NCBI RefSeq assembly: GCF_003386535.1 | Contig: NZ_QTTN01000024.1 | Coordinates: forward strand, 24,200 to 88,199 | Length of the DNA stretch: 64,000 nt | From: Paenibacillus taihuensis | Lineage (GTDB): Bacteria; Bacillota; Bacilli; Paenibacillales; Paenibacillaceae | Direction of reading: 5' to 3' | Shown: positions 1-7,713 of the stretch, piece by piece | How positions within the stretch are numbered: the first letter of the stretch is position 1 | Layout: each line of letters opens with the position of its first letter | Made by a program: the position numbers and the translations under genes | Notes under the pieces: model-generated | Seen by the model: only the letters and a program-made list of their open reading frames with translations | What the model was told of the DNA's origin: nothing | Database searches by the model: none

Positions 1-106
1 ACACATATGCGGATAACCAGCGAAATCGGAGAAAGTGTGACCCTGAGGGACATATGAGGCCAGCGGCATATTTTTCTGCTTCCTATTTCAATATAAATTG
101 AGTAAA
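1..106. other. Left-edge intergenic sequence, no gene seen
   Basis: The first hundred bases hold no frame I can support as the end of a gene. They lead into the AT-rich promoter region of the glutathione peroxidase gene; TTGAGT at 98-103 is a possible -35 element but no well-spaced -10 follows. Confidence 0.4.
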
Positions 107-118
107 ATACAATTGTAT
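107..118. promoter_or_regulatory. Perfect 12-bp palindrome, candidate MarR/OhrR-type operator
   Basis: ATACAATTGTAT is a perfect dyad about 25 bp before the gpx start and inside the probable promoter. OhrR and related MarR-family peroxide sensors bind dyads built on TACAATT (established for Bacillus OhrR). That this site controls gpx is inference; no MarR gene is in the window. Confidence 0.4.
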
Positions 119-143
119 AAAATACAAAATGAGGTGGCGGAAC

Positions 144-632
144 ATGAACGTATATAATTTCAAGGTGAAGACATCGAGAGGCGAAGAGAAGTCGATGGAG
201 GACTATCGCGGTAAAGTGCTTCTCATTGTAAATACGGCGACCAAGTGCGGTCTCGCTCCACAGTTCAACGATTTGCAGAAGCTGCATGAGACGTATCAGA
301 ACGAAGGCTTAGCGATAGTTGGTTTCCCCTGCAATCAGTTCGCAAACCAAGAGCCGGTTAAGGACAATGAAATGGCTCAAACCTGCCAAATCAACTTCGG
401 CGTCACGTTCCCGCTGCTCGGCAAAATCGATGTGAACGGTTCAGAAGCTGACCCGTTGTACAAGTATCTGAAGAAAGAGGCGCCGGGCTTCCTTGGCTCC
501 GGGCGCATCAAGTGGAACTTCACGAAGTTCCTCGTAGACTCCGAAGGACGCGTCATTAAACGGTTCGCTCCGGCGACGAAGCCAATGAAGATCGAGGCTG
601 AGATTAAGCGGCTGCTGGGGAAATTGAAATAA
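144..632 (+). CDS. gpx: Glutathione peroxidase family thiol peroxidase
   Basis: Cytosolic peroxidase of the thioredoxin fold that reduces hydroperoxides; bacterial Cys-type members usually take electrons from thioredoxin rather than glutathione. At 162 aa it has the normal family length. The catalytic tetrad is visible: peroxidatic Cys35 in NTATKCG, Gln69 in NQFANQEP, and Trp124-Asn125 in KWNF; Cys81 is a possible resolving cysteine. The start at 144 is chosen because GAGGTGG at 131-137 lies 6 nt before it; a start at 129 would put the Shine-Dalgarno inside the gene. Monocistronic, converging on fdhD. A TACAATT-type palindrome lies just upstream, suggesting peroxide-responsive control. Confidence 0.93.
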   Translation: MNVYNFKVKTSRGEEKSMEDYRGKVLLIVNTATKCGLAPQFNDLQKLHETYQNEGLAIVGFPCNQFANQEPVKDNEMAQTCQINFGVTFPLLGKIDVNGSEADPLYKYLKKEAPGFLGSGRIKWNFTKFLVDSEGRVIKRFAPATKPMKIEAEIKRLLGKLK

Positions 633-660
633 ATAAATCGAGCATAATCGAGCATAGTAA

Positions 661-696
661 AAGGGGCTTAGGCGCTATTCGGCGCTTAAGCCCCTT
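661..696 (-). terminator. Intrinsic terminator of the fdhF-fdhD unit
   Basis: Arms AAGGGGCTTAGGCGC (661-675) and GCGCTTAAGCCCCTT (682-696) pair over 15 bp with one mismatch. The T-run follows on the minus strand, so it ends the fdh transcript; the fdhD stop codon lies inside the stem. It may also stop gpx transcripts partly. Confidence 0.75.
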
Positions 697-1483
697 CTGT
701 CGCGATGCGGTGGCTGTGCGTATACACGTTCATTTCGCTGCCCCGGATGAACCCGACGCAGGTGATGCCGAGATCGCCCGCGAGCTTCAGCGCAAGATCC
801 GTCGGCGCGGACTTGGAGAGCATGACGCCGACGCCGATTTTGGCGGCTTTCAGCACGACCTCGGAGGAGAGCCGTCCGCTGAAAGCGATGATTTTGTCCG
901 TGATCGGGAGCCGCTGCTGCAGCGCGTAGCCGAACAGCTTGTCGAGCGCGTTATGACGGCCGATATCCGCGCGAACGGCGATCAGCTCAGTCGGCGTGCA
1001 AAGTGCAGCATTATGCACGCCGCCTGTCAGCTTGAACTCGCTCGAGCTGCTCTGCAGCAGCCTCATGAGCGAGGTGCATTCCGCTGGCGTAATGGTCGTG
1101 CGGGACATGGAGGTACGCGCGGTACGGACATCATTTTGAAAATAAAACTGTCTGCTCTTCCCGCAGCATGAGCCGATGAACCGCCGCGCGTAGTCGTCCT
1201 TGCTCGTGGATTCCTCATGCATCAGCTCGACGTAGACGAAGCCGCGTTCCTCGTCGATGCGCAGCTCCTTGATCTCGCTCGCGCTGCGGATGACGCCTTC
1301 GGAGGCGAGGAAGCCGATCGTCATCTCTTCGAGGTCGGTCGGCGAGCAGACGATCGTCGCAAACTCCTCGACGCCGAGCCGAACCGTGAGCGGATATTCG
1401 GTTGCGATATCATCCTCTTGCAGCGCGGCAGTGCCGTCGCTGATGCGGGTAATGCGCCATCGCGTCGTTATTTTGGGCAGCAT
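686..1483 (-). CDS. fdhD: Formate dehydrogenase accessory sulfurtransferase FdhD
   Basis: FdhD passes sulfur from a cysteine desulfurase to the bis-MGD molybdenum cofactor, a step formate dehydrogenase-type enzymes need for activity. At 265 aa it matches the family. The conserved cysteine-bearing loop is GSCCGKSRQ (Cys106-Cys107), followed by the conserved NAALC and GRHNALDKL segments of the C-terminal half. AAGGAGG at about 1494-1500 overlaps the stop codon of the upstream oxidoreductase gene, so the two are translationally close and cotranscribed. Its substrate is almost certainly the neighbouring molybdopterin enzyme. Confidence 0.95.
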   Translation of the reverse strand: MLPKITTRWRITRISDGTAALQEDDIATEYPLTVRLGVEEFATIVCSPTDLEEMTIGFLASEGVIRSASEIKELRIDEERGFVYVELMHEESTSKDDYARRFIGSCCGKSRQFYFQNDVRTARTSMSRTTITPAECTSLMRLLQSSSSEFKLTGGVHNAALCTPTELIAVRADIGRHNALDKLFGYALQQRLPITDKIIAFSGRLSSEVVLKAAKIGVGVMLSKSAPTDLALKLAGDLGITCVGFIRGSEMNVYTHSHRIATEGA

Positions 1484-1498
1484 GCCTGCGAAACCTCC

Positions 1499-3868
1499 TT
1501 AAGCGTGAGCTTCCTCATCGTTCATTTCGTGATCGAGCTCGGCGATCCGCTTCTCCACATACCGCGTGTCCTTGAGCGCGTGAAACGTCTCTGCCCTCTC
1601 CATCACAACTGCTGTATTGTACTCGGGAATTCCCGCAAAAGGTTCATATACTTTCTTCGGCAGCAGCGCATTGCACTCCGGCCAGTACAGCTCGAGGTTC
1701 CCCGAAGCAATATCCGCGTAACGCGCTCTGCCGTGGAACGTGCCGCAGCTGTTGTACAGCACGATGGCGTCGCCTTCCGCAATGCCCTGGTTCTCGGCGT
1801 CGCGGGCGCTTACAAGCACATCGTAGCGGTCCGCGTCGTTGAAAGGATCTATCGCGCTATAGATCATCGAGTTGAACTGCTTGCCCCGGCGCGAGGTGAT
1901 GTAATAATGACCCTCCGGCTTGCGGAGCTCAGGCAGTTCGACCTTAATCAGCTGGCCGCGGCCCGTAGGCGTCGGGCAGTTGCCCTCTTCGCACAGGAAT
2001 GCGCCGCCCCATTGGAAGACGTCGCCTTTCTTCTTCAGATGCTGCACGCCGTCGTAATTCGGCGCGGCAACCGCCATCTCTTCGCGCAGTGCCTGCGCGT
2101 CCTTAAACTGCACAAGCCCAGCGCGATCTGGGTAGACGCGCGAAGCGAGGTCGCAGTAGATCTGCCATTCCGCGCGCGCTTCTTCGATGCGCGGGCCGGC
2201 AATCTCCGGCGAGAAGTACACCATCCGCTCGGTGGAGGTGGACGTGCCGCCGCCAGGCTGCTCGTAGCGGGTCATCGCAGGGAGCACGATGACCGTTTCC
2301 TTCGCATCGGCGAGCGTCGAGGTGTTGAGCACGATGTCCTGATGGACGCGAATCGCCACCGATTCCAGGCAGACGCGGACGAAGTCCGGGTCGGGCATCG
2401 TCTCGAGGAAGTTGCCTCCCGACGTATAGAACAGCTTCAGCTTCCGCTCGTGATCCTCCGGAAGCATCGCGTTCTCGAGCGTCACGCCGACAATGTCGCC
2501 TTGCCACTTCGGCAGCTCGAAGCCCCAGACCTTCTCGATGCGCGGAATGTCCGCGCCTTTGAACTCGCCGCCCGGCAGGCTGAACGGGTCGGCTCCCATC
2601 TCGCCGGAGCCTTGCACGCCGCTGTGTCCGCGGATCGGCATCAGGCCGCAGTGCTCGCGGCCGAGAAATCCGCGCAGCAGCGCCAGATTGGCGACCTGCG
2701 AGATATTGTCCGTGCCGAAGCGGTGCTGCGTGAGCCCCATGCTCCAGACGAAGACGCCGGATTTCGAGGCGGCGAGCAGCTCGGCGAACTCCTCCATCCG
2801 CTGCCGCGACAGGCCGGAGGAGCGCTCCAGCTGCGCCCAATCCTGCAGCTTCACATGCTGGCGCAGCTCTTCGTAGCCGCTCACATGCTCGGCGATGAAT
2901 TTGCGGTCGACCGCGGAGCCTGGCTTCTCTGCCTCCATCGCGAACCAATGCTTCATGACGCCGTGCATGAAGGCGATGTCGCCGCCAATGTTTACTTGAT
3001 AGAAGTCGTCGGCAATGCGCGTGCCGAACAAAGCCGATTCCGCGATGGAAGGGACCCAATAGCCATCCATCGCCGGTTCGCGATACGGATTGATGACGAT
3101 GATCTTCGTCCCTTTGCGCTTCGCGGCGTACATATATTTGGTCGAGACCGGCTGATTGTTCGCCGCGACGCTGCCCCAGAAGATGAGCACATCGGTGCCG
3201 ATCCAATCCTTGTAGCTGCAGCTCGAGGCGCCGATGCCGACCGAGCGCTTCAGCGCGGTCTTCGACGGCGAGTGGCAAATGCGCGACGCGTTGTCGATGT
3301 TATTCGTCCCTAGGAAGCGGGCAACCTTCGCCGCCGCGTAGTAGGACTCATTCGTAATGCCGCGCGCGGTTAGATAAAAGGCGAGCTGCTTCGGATCGAT
3401 CTCGCGAATCCGCTCCGCGATCATATCGAGCGCCGCGTCCCACGACAAGCGGCTGAACGAACGCTCGCCCTTGCGGCGAATGAGCGGATACGGGATGCGG
3501 CCGAGCTTCCGCAGCTGCGTGCTGTCCATCTTGCGCAGCTCGTCGATGTCCGCGTGCAGCACCGAAGGCTTAATCGCCGGCATCGTGTTGAGGCGCAGCA
3601 AGTTGAGCCGAGTCGTGCAGACATGCGGCCCCGCCAGCGTCTGGTCGTACAAGCCGGAGACGCCAAGCGCGCAGCCGTCGCATACCCCCTGCGTCAGAAT
3701 GCGAAATGCATACGGCAGATTGTCGCGGTTATCGACCATGACCTTCATCGTATCGCGGATATGGTGCGGCTTCACTTTGCCGAGACCGAATGGCATTTTG
3801 CTCACCCACAGCTTCGGATCGGGCTTGCCGGGCAGCTTAATCGGCCCGGTATGCTTCGTTTTTCCCAT
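1499..3868 (-). CDS. FdhF/YdeP-type molybdopterin oxidoreductase
   Basis: A 789-aa catalytic subunit of the DMSO-reductase superfamily, of the FdhF/YdeP (formate-dehydrogenase-alpha-like) group. An N-terminal cluster motif GVCDGC (Cys63, Cys66) with Cys84 is visible. Cys198 in SRICHSP sits where the Mo ligand is expected, and a C-terminal molybdopterin-dinucleotide domain (about 670-770) contains VLVSARDAENQGI. No Tat signal, so cytoplasmic. No iron-sulfur or diaphorase partner is adjacent, and the physiological substrate of this group is not settled; formate is only one possibility. The start at 3868 is set by GAGGAGG at about 3879-3885; an upstream in-frame extension would run through a terminator hairpin. 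Paired with fdhD. Confidence 0.9.
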   Translation of the reverse strand: MGKTKHTGPIKLPGKPDPKLWVSKMPFGLGKVKPHHIRDTMKVMVDNRDNLPYAFRILTQGVCDGCALGVSGLYDQTLAGPHVCTTRLNLLRLNTMPAIKPSVLHADIDELRKMDSTQLRKLGRIPYPLIRRKGERSFSRLSWDAALDMIAERIREIDPKQLAFYLTARGITNESYYAAAKVARFLGTNNIDNASRICHSPSKTALKRSVGIGASSCSYKDWIGTDVLIFWGSVAANNQPVSTKYMYAAKRKGTKIIVINPYREPAMDGYWVPSIAESALFGTRIADDFYQVNIGGDIAFMHGVMKHWFAMEAEKPGSAVDRKFIAEHVSGYEELRQHVKLQDWAQLERSSGLSRQRMEEFAELLAASKSGVFVWSMGLTQHRFGTDNISQVANLALLRGFLGREHCGLMPIRGHSGVQGSGEMGADPFSLPGGEFKGADIPRIEKVWGFELPKWQGDIVGVTLENAMLPEDHERKLKLFYTSGGNFLETMPDPDFVRVCLESVAIRVHQDIVLNTSTLADAKETVIVLPAMTRYEQPGGGTSTSTERMVYFSPEIAGPRIEEARAEWQIYCDLASRVYPDRAGLVQFKDAQALREEMAVAAPNYDGVQHLKKKGDVFQWGGAFLCEEGNCPTPTGRGQLIKVELPELRKPEGHYYITSRRGKQFNSMIYSAIDPFNDADRYDVLVSARDAENQGIAEGDAIVLYNSCGTFHGRARYADIASGNLELYWPECNALLPKKVYEPFAGIPEYNTAVVMERAETFHALKDTRYVEKRIAELDHEMNDEEAHA

Positions 3869-3903
3869 CTTTATTGCGTCCTCCTCTAATTCCCATAGAC
3901 AAC

Positions 3904-3967
3904 AAAAAACCGCGAAGAAAACGCCTCGATCATCTTGTGCCAAGAAAATCGTTCGTCTCTCGCGGTT
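3904..3967 (-). terminator. Structured terminator/attenuator in the oxidoreductase leader
   Basis: Read on the minus strand, outer arms AACCGCGA (3967-3960) and TCGCGGTT (3915-3908) run into a T-tract (3909-3904). Inside sits a second stem (3951-3927): CGATT pairs with GATCG, then one U-U mismatch, then TCTTG with CAAGA around a GCA triloop. It lies between the DUF2294 stop and the oxidoreductase Shine-Dalgarno. It can either end DUF2294 transcripts or attenuate read-through into the oxidoreductase gene. Confidence 0.7.
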
Positions 3968-4012
3968 AGTCTCTCGCAGGTTCGCTGCCAAGCGCCAACG
4001 GCTATCGTGTAT

Positions 4013-4387
4013 TCATGTATGCTGCCGGCTGCTGCCGAATTTGCGCTCGATGTCCTGATCGAACACGAACACCGACATGCCGAAATCTTTGTCGATATCG
4101 ATATCTACGAATAAATCCACGAAACGCGCCCCAAGCAGCGCTTCCATCTCCGTCGGGGGATGGTTTCGGTAAATTTCTTTGACCCATTGCGTACGCGCTT
4201 CACGAAGCATCTGCTTGCCGTCGCTCGCTCCTGCAATGAATTTCTCGACAGGGGAGAGGTTGCCGTCCATCTCGCAGATGGCCCAATGCTTGCAGAACGT
4301 CGTCGTGATGCGGCTTGGCCCCTTGCCCATATGCCGCTTGCGGAACGCTTTGACCAAATTGCTGAATTCCGCTTCCGTTTGGTTCAT
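4013..4387 (-). CDS. DUF2294 (YbcI-like) protein
   Basis: A 124-aa protein matching the DUF2294 family: RHMGKGPSRITTTF followed by LSPVEKFI, then a second half with KEIYRNHPP. The family has no established biochemical function but often lies beside FdhF/YdeP oxidoreductases, as here. A GAGGGA Shine-Dalgarno lies 5-6 nt before the ATG. No signal peptide or membrane segment. It is upstream of the oxidoreductase gene in the same orientation, separated from it by a terminator-like hairpin, so the two may be partly co-expressed. Confidence 0.8.
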   Translation of the reverse strand: MNQTEAEFSNLVKAFRKRHMGKGPSRITTTFCKHWAICEMDGNLSPVEKFIAGASDGKQMLREARTQWVKEIYRNHPPTEMEALLGARFVDLFVDIDIDKDFGMSVFVFDQDIERKFGSSRQHT

Positions 4388-4512
4388 CGTTTATCCCTCA
4401 TTTTACCCGCAAAATCGGTGGCAGGGTCGCTGCTCCGTATCAATGCGGTAATACCTGTCATATCTTCCTTCATCTTAGCAAGAAAGCGCATTCGTGGCAA
4501 CGGCGACATGGC

Positions 4513-4773
4513 CTATAGATTGATCCATACGATTGAGAAGAAGAATAGGAGTACGGGTCCAAAAATAAAAGAACCTATCGCTCCTTTCAACGTATGTTTC
4601 CTTAGCTGAGTATCCAGCACGATATCAATGAAGTAGTAAAGCAGAGCCGAGTACAGCCCGATTTCGCCGAGTATAGGATGGAAGCGATGCCTGAGGTAAT
4701 TGCTGCAGTTGTTAGTTTCCTGTAGATAAGCGGCTTGTAGTTGGCTATCATCCGGGAATCGCTCCTCAAACAT
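4513..4773 (-). CDS. Small membrane protein, unrecognised
   Basis: An 86-aa frame beginning MFEERFPDD. It has a polar N-terminal third, then two strongly hydrophobic stretches (ILGEIGLYSALLYYFIDIVL and GAIGSFIFGPVLLFFFSIVW) separated by the basic segment RKHTLKG, which looks like a real two-helix membrane hairpin. A TATAAT hexamer (about 4784-4789, minus strand) lies just upstream, but no Shine-Dalgarno is obvious. I do not recognise a family. It could be the remnant of a longer membrane protein. Confidence 0.45.
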   Translation of the reverse strand: MFEERFPDDSQLQAAYLQETNNCSNYLRHRFHPILGEIGLYSALLYYFIDIVLDTQLRKHTLKGAIGSFIFGPVLLFFFSIVWINL

Positions 4774-4878
4774 GATTAACAATATTATACATGACTGGAA
4801 GCTGCTGCGATGCGTTCATTGCGCTTTTATGATACGATCTAGGGCAGATAATAGGCGACGAAGGGAGTTTGCAACGAC

Positions 4879-5415
4879 GTGAATGCATTGTCTTATGCGC
4901 TGCTTAGCATGCTGGTGCGCAAGCCTTGCTCAGGCTATGAGCTGATGAAGCTGCTTCAAGCGTTCTGGCAGGCGAAGCATAGCCAGATTTATCCGCTGCT
5001 GGCGAAGCTGGAGAAGGAGCAGCTGGTTACTTTCGAGCATATCGGCCAGACGGGGAAGCCGGATAAGAAAATATACAGCATTACAGAGGCGGGCACAGCC
5101 GCGCTCCGGGAGTGGATCGACAAGCAGCCCGCCTCGCTGCAGCTGGAACGGGACGAGTTCCTCATCAAGCTGTACGCAATCGGCATCGCAGAGCCGCAAA
5201 CGGCGATTAAGCTGTTCGAGGAACGGCGTGAGGCGATGCTTGAGCGCATGCATCGGCTGGAGGCTGAGATGCAGCTGATGGAGAGCGAGCCGGTAGAGGT
5301 GACGAGCTACAAGTCGAAGCAGTTCGGGCGTTATTTGCTGTACCAGCGGCGCGTGAGGCTGCTGAAGGAAGAGATGGCTTGGATAGAGTGGGTTTTGCCG
5401 CTGCTGATGCAGTAG
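4879..5415 (+). CDS. PadR family transcriptional regulator
   Basis: A 178-aa PadR repressor: N-terminal winged helix (LSYALLSMLVRKPCSGYELMK, QIYPLLAKLEKEQLV, KKIYSITEAG) and a helical C-terminal dimerisation domain of the Vir_act_alpha type (about 95-175). GTG start with AAGGGAG 11 nt upstream. PadR proteins generally sense small aromatic or drug-like ligands or control adjacent membrane genes. No obvious target lies in the same direction; the divergent small membrane gene at 4513-4773 is a candidate. A strong terminator follows. Confidence 0.88.
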   Translation: MNALSYALLSMLVRKPCSGYELMKLLQAFWQAKHSQIYPLLAKLEKEQLVTFEHIGQTGKPDKKIYSITEAGTAALREWIDKQPASLQLERDEFLIKLYAIGIAEPQTAIKLFEERREAMLERMHRLEAEMQLMESEPVEVTSYKSKQFGRYLLYQRRVRLLKEEMAWIEWVLPLLMQ

Positions 5416-5439
5416 CTCTTGTTCTTATAGCGCAACAAA

Positions 5440-5484
5440 GAAACAGCCACCGACTTTGGGCAAGACGGTGGCTGTTTCTGTTTG
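5440..5484 (+). terminator. Intrinsic terminator after padR
   Basis: Perfect 13-bp arms GAAACAGCCACCG (5440-5452) and CGGTGGCTGTTTC (5466-5478), followed by TGTTTGTTG. Confidence 0.85.
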
Positions 5485-5495
5485 TTGTTATTGCT

Positions 5496-5683
5496 CTATG
5501 TTGGATTTATCCAACATTAAACTTCAATTTTAATGCAATCTGTACTCTATATTGGAAAAATCCACTCATTTCCAAGCAAAATAGCTGAATTACGCCTATT
5601 TCGCTGAAAATGAGTGGAGAAATCCAATATAGCGGAGAAAATCGACGCTTTTTAGCTAAAATGAATGGATTTTTCCAACATAG
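5496..5683. repeat. Family A palindromic repeat cluster (4 units)
   Basis: Four units of about 24 bp share the core TTGGANAAATCCA flanked by CTAT on one side and TCATT on the other. They are at 5496-5518 (whose inner 20 bp, 5498-5517, is a perfect palindrome around TT), 5547-5570, 5609-5632 and 5660-5683. The second is inverted relative to the third and fourth. The 30-60 bp spacers are AT-rich and include TAGCTGAA/TAGCTAAA. The rest of the gap to 5833 shows nothing recognisable. Confidence 0.75.
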
Positions 5684-5833
5684 CGGTCGGTCCCAGCTAG
5701 GCTAGGTGGTGCGTTCATAGCCGCAGCTCGCAGCCAGCCTCGGCAGCCCGCAGTTGCGCATCCGCTCTGCGGACCAGTTTCAGCCCGCGCCTCGGCAGTC
5801 ACCCCTCGGTCCCAAAACGCGCCAATTACCCAA

Positions 5834-6922
5834 TTACCCGATCACCGTAAGCTCCTTCGGGAAGCTCGTCAGCACCTCGACTCCGCTATCCGTGACGAGC
5901 ACGTCGTCCTCGATGCGTACGCCGCCGACGTTCGGCACGTAGATGCCCGGCTCGATCGTGAATACCATGCCGCTGCGAAGCAGCTCTTGGTTCTGACCGT
6001 GCACGGACGGATACTCGTGCACATCCATGCCAAGCCCGTGGCCGAGGCGGTGCATGAAGTACTCGCCATAGCCGGCTGCGGCAATATGCTCGCGCGCCGC
6101 TTGGTCGAGGCTTGCCAGCGTCGCGCCTGGGCGCGTCGCTGCGATAGCGCGCAGGTTCCCTTGCAGAACCGTGTCATAGATCTTCGCCTGCTCCTCCGAA
6201 ATATCGCCGACGGCGAACGTCCGCGTAATATCCGATGCATACCCATCCGCATATACGCCAAGATCGAACAGCAGCAGCTCGCCGGAACGAACCTGGCGCG
6301 TACCTGGCACGCCATGCGGCAGCGCGGATTTCTCGCCGGCCAGCACCATTGTCGAGAATGAAGGGCCGCTCGCGCCGAGCTTCTTCATCTGATATTCCAG
6401 CTCCGCCACGAGCTCGATCTCCGTGACGCCAGGCTTCACCTGCGCGATGCCGGCGCGGAGCACGTCTTCGATGATGCGCACCGCATGCTTCATGCGCACG
6501 ACTTCATCGGCCGACTTGATGACGCGCATCTCGCGAAGCGGCTCGTCGATATCGGCATAGCGCGCAGCGCCGATAGCTGCGCTGAGCGCTTCGAACCGGC
6601 TGACGGTCAAGAAACCTTTTTCAAGCCCCAGAGTTTGAATGCTGGCTGGCAGGTGCTTCTTCAACACTTCATAAGGGTTATCTGTATCCGTGTGGGTATA
6701 GATGAGCTTCACTTCGGACGCTGCTTGCGCCGCCTCGAGGTCAAGCGCGGGAACGAGCAGGAACGGCTCTTCATGACGCGGGATGATGAGGCCAAGGAAG
6801 CGCTCATGCGGGTCCGATGCGAACCCGGTTAAGTAGTAGACATGCTTCGGCATGTTCACAAGCACGGCATCTAGCGCGTGCTGATCCATATACGAATAAA
6901 GCTGATTAATGCGAGTATTCAT
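5834..6922 (-). CDS. M24 family Xaa-Pro aminopeptidase/dipeptidase
   Basis: A 362-aa cytosolic metallopeptidase of the pita-bread fold, which removes or cleaves N-terminal residues next to proline. It has an N-terminal creatinase-like domain (about 1-130) and a C-terminal peptidase_M24 domain. The five metal ligands are visible: two Asp in LLLFDLGVYADGYASDITRT, His in HRLGHGLGMDVHEYP, Glu in FTIEPGIY, and Glu in VRIEDDVLV. The ATG at 6922 is preferred because the longer frame lacks family similarity upstream and AAGAAGG lies about 12 nt before this ATG. Stands alone, divergent from the membrane gene at 7140. Confidence 0.92.
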   Translation of the reverse strand: MNTRINQLYSYMDQHALDAVLVNMPKHVYYLTGFASDPHERFLGLIIPRHEEPFLLVPALDLEAAQAASEVKLIYTHTDTDNPYEVLKKHLPASIQTLGLEKGFLTVSRFEALSAAIGAARYADIDEPLREMRVIKSADEVVRMKHAVRIIEDVLRAGIAQVKPGVTEIELVAELEYQMKKLGASGPSFSTMVLAGEKSALPHGVPGTRQVRSGELLLFDLGVYADGYASDITRTFAVGDISEEQAKIYDTVLQGNLRAIAATRPGATLASLDQAAREHIAAAGYGEYFMHRLGHGLGMDVHEYPSVHGQNQELLRSGMVFTIEPGIYVPNVGGVRIEDDVLVTDSGVEVLTSFPKELTVIG

Positions 6923-7139
6923 GCGGAATTCGACCTTCTTTCTGGTGATGGACATAAACAATGTTATTGTAGCCGAAGCGCTGGCGAAAGTCGAAGTATC
7001 CGCCAAGCTCAGCGCCGAGAATTTGGAAGGAATAGCTGTAATGTCACAGTAATATAGCTGTAAGTAGTGCTGTGGTAATATGGTTATGTTTCCCATACAT
7101 ACCCTGTATTCCCAAACTTATATCGAGGTGATTCGAGGA

Positions 7140-7595
7140 ATGAAGTTTCTGGTACTCCTTCACGTCCTGTCAGCCATCATTGGGGTCGGCCCCACCTTCT
7201 TCATCCATGCGCTTTTCGGCAAAAAAGAAAACGTCGGCGAGCTGCGCAGCGCATTCAAGCTCGGCAGCAAGCTGGAGCTGTTCCCGAAGATCGGCGGCTC
7301 GATTGCGGTCATTACGGGGCTCATTCTCGTCTTCGCGGACGGCTGGAAGTTCGTCAGCTTCTGGATTATTGGCTCGCTCGTGCTGTACGTCGCCATTCAA
7401 GTGCTGGTCATTGGCTTCGCATCCCCGGTGACGAAGCGGCTTGGCAAGCTGATTGCCGAGACGAAGCTGACATCCGATCAGGCAGTGCCGGACGAGCAGA
7501 AACAGCTGCTTGCCAGAGCGAACAAACTGTACTATGGCGCAACGGCGATGGGTACGCTGCTCTTCATCTTGATGATCCTGAAGCCATTCTACTAA
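7140..7595 (+). CDS. DUF2269-like integral membrane protein
   Basis: A 151-aa protein with four hydrophobic helices: MKFLVLLHVLSAIIGVGPTFFIHAL, IGGSIAVITGLILVF, SFWIIGSLVLYVAIQVLVIGF and a C-terminal LYYGATAMGTLLFILMI. The early HVLSAIIGVGPTF signature, with a membrane-embedded histidine, is typical of DUF2269 predicted membrane proteins, whose function is unknown. GAGGTG at 7125-7130 sets the start at 7140. A terminator follows directly. Confidence 0.8.
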   Translation: MKFLVLLHVLSAIIGVGPTFFIHALFGKKENVGELRSAFKLGSKLELFPKIGGSIAVITGLILVFADGWKFVSFWIIGSLVLYVAIQVLVIGFASPVTKRLGKLIAETKLTSDQAVPDEQKQLLARANKLYYGATAMGTLLFILMILKPFY

Positions 7596-7603
7596 AATAT
7601 TGG

Positions 7604-7631
7604 TCGGCGCTCTTGATGGGCGCCGATTTTT
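7604..7631 (+). terminator. Intrinsic terminator
   Basis: Arms TCGGCGC (7604-7610) and GCGCCGA (7620-7626) followed by five T. Confidence 0.85.
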
Positions 7632-7713
7632 GTTATTGTATTTCGCTGGAAAATCGTTCAAACTGTGAGCGAGGTACCAATATTCATTCATGGATTGGGG
7701 ATTAAACGAAACA

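Noticed and set aside
2103-3278. 391-aa second minus-strand frame inside the oxidoreductase gene
   Set aside because: Out of frame with a conserved gene and Arg-rich; shadow frame.
1217-3313. 698-aa open frame on the plus strand opposite the oxidoreductase gene
   Set aside because: Arg/Leu/His-rich composition typical of the antisense of a GC-rich gene, no Shine-Dalgarno, and the minus strand encodes a clear molybdopterin enzyme.
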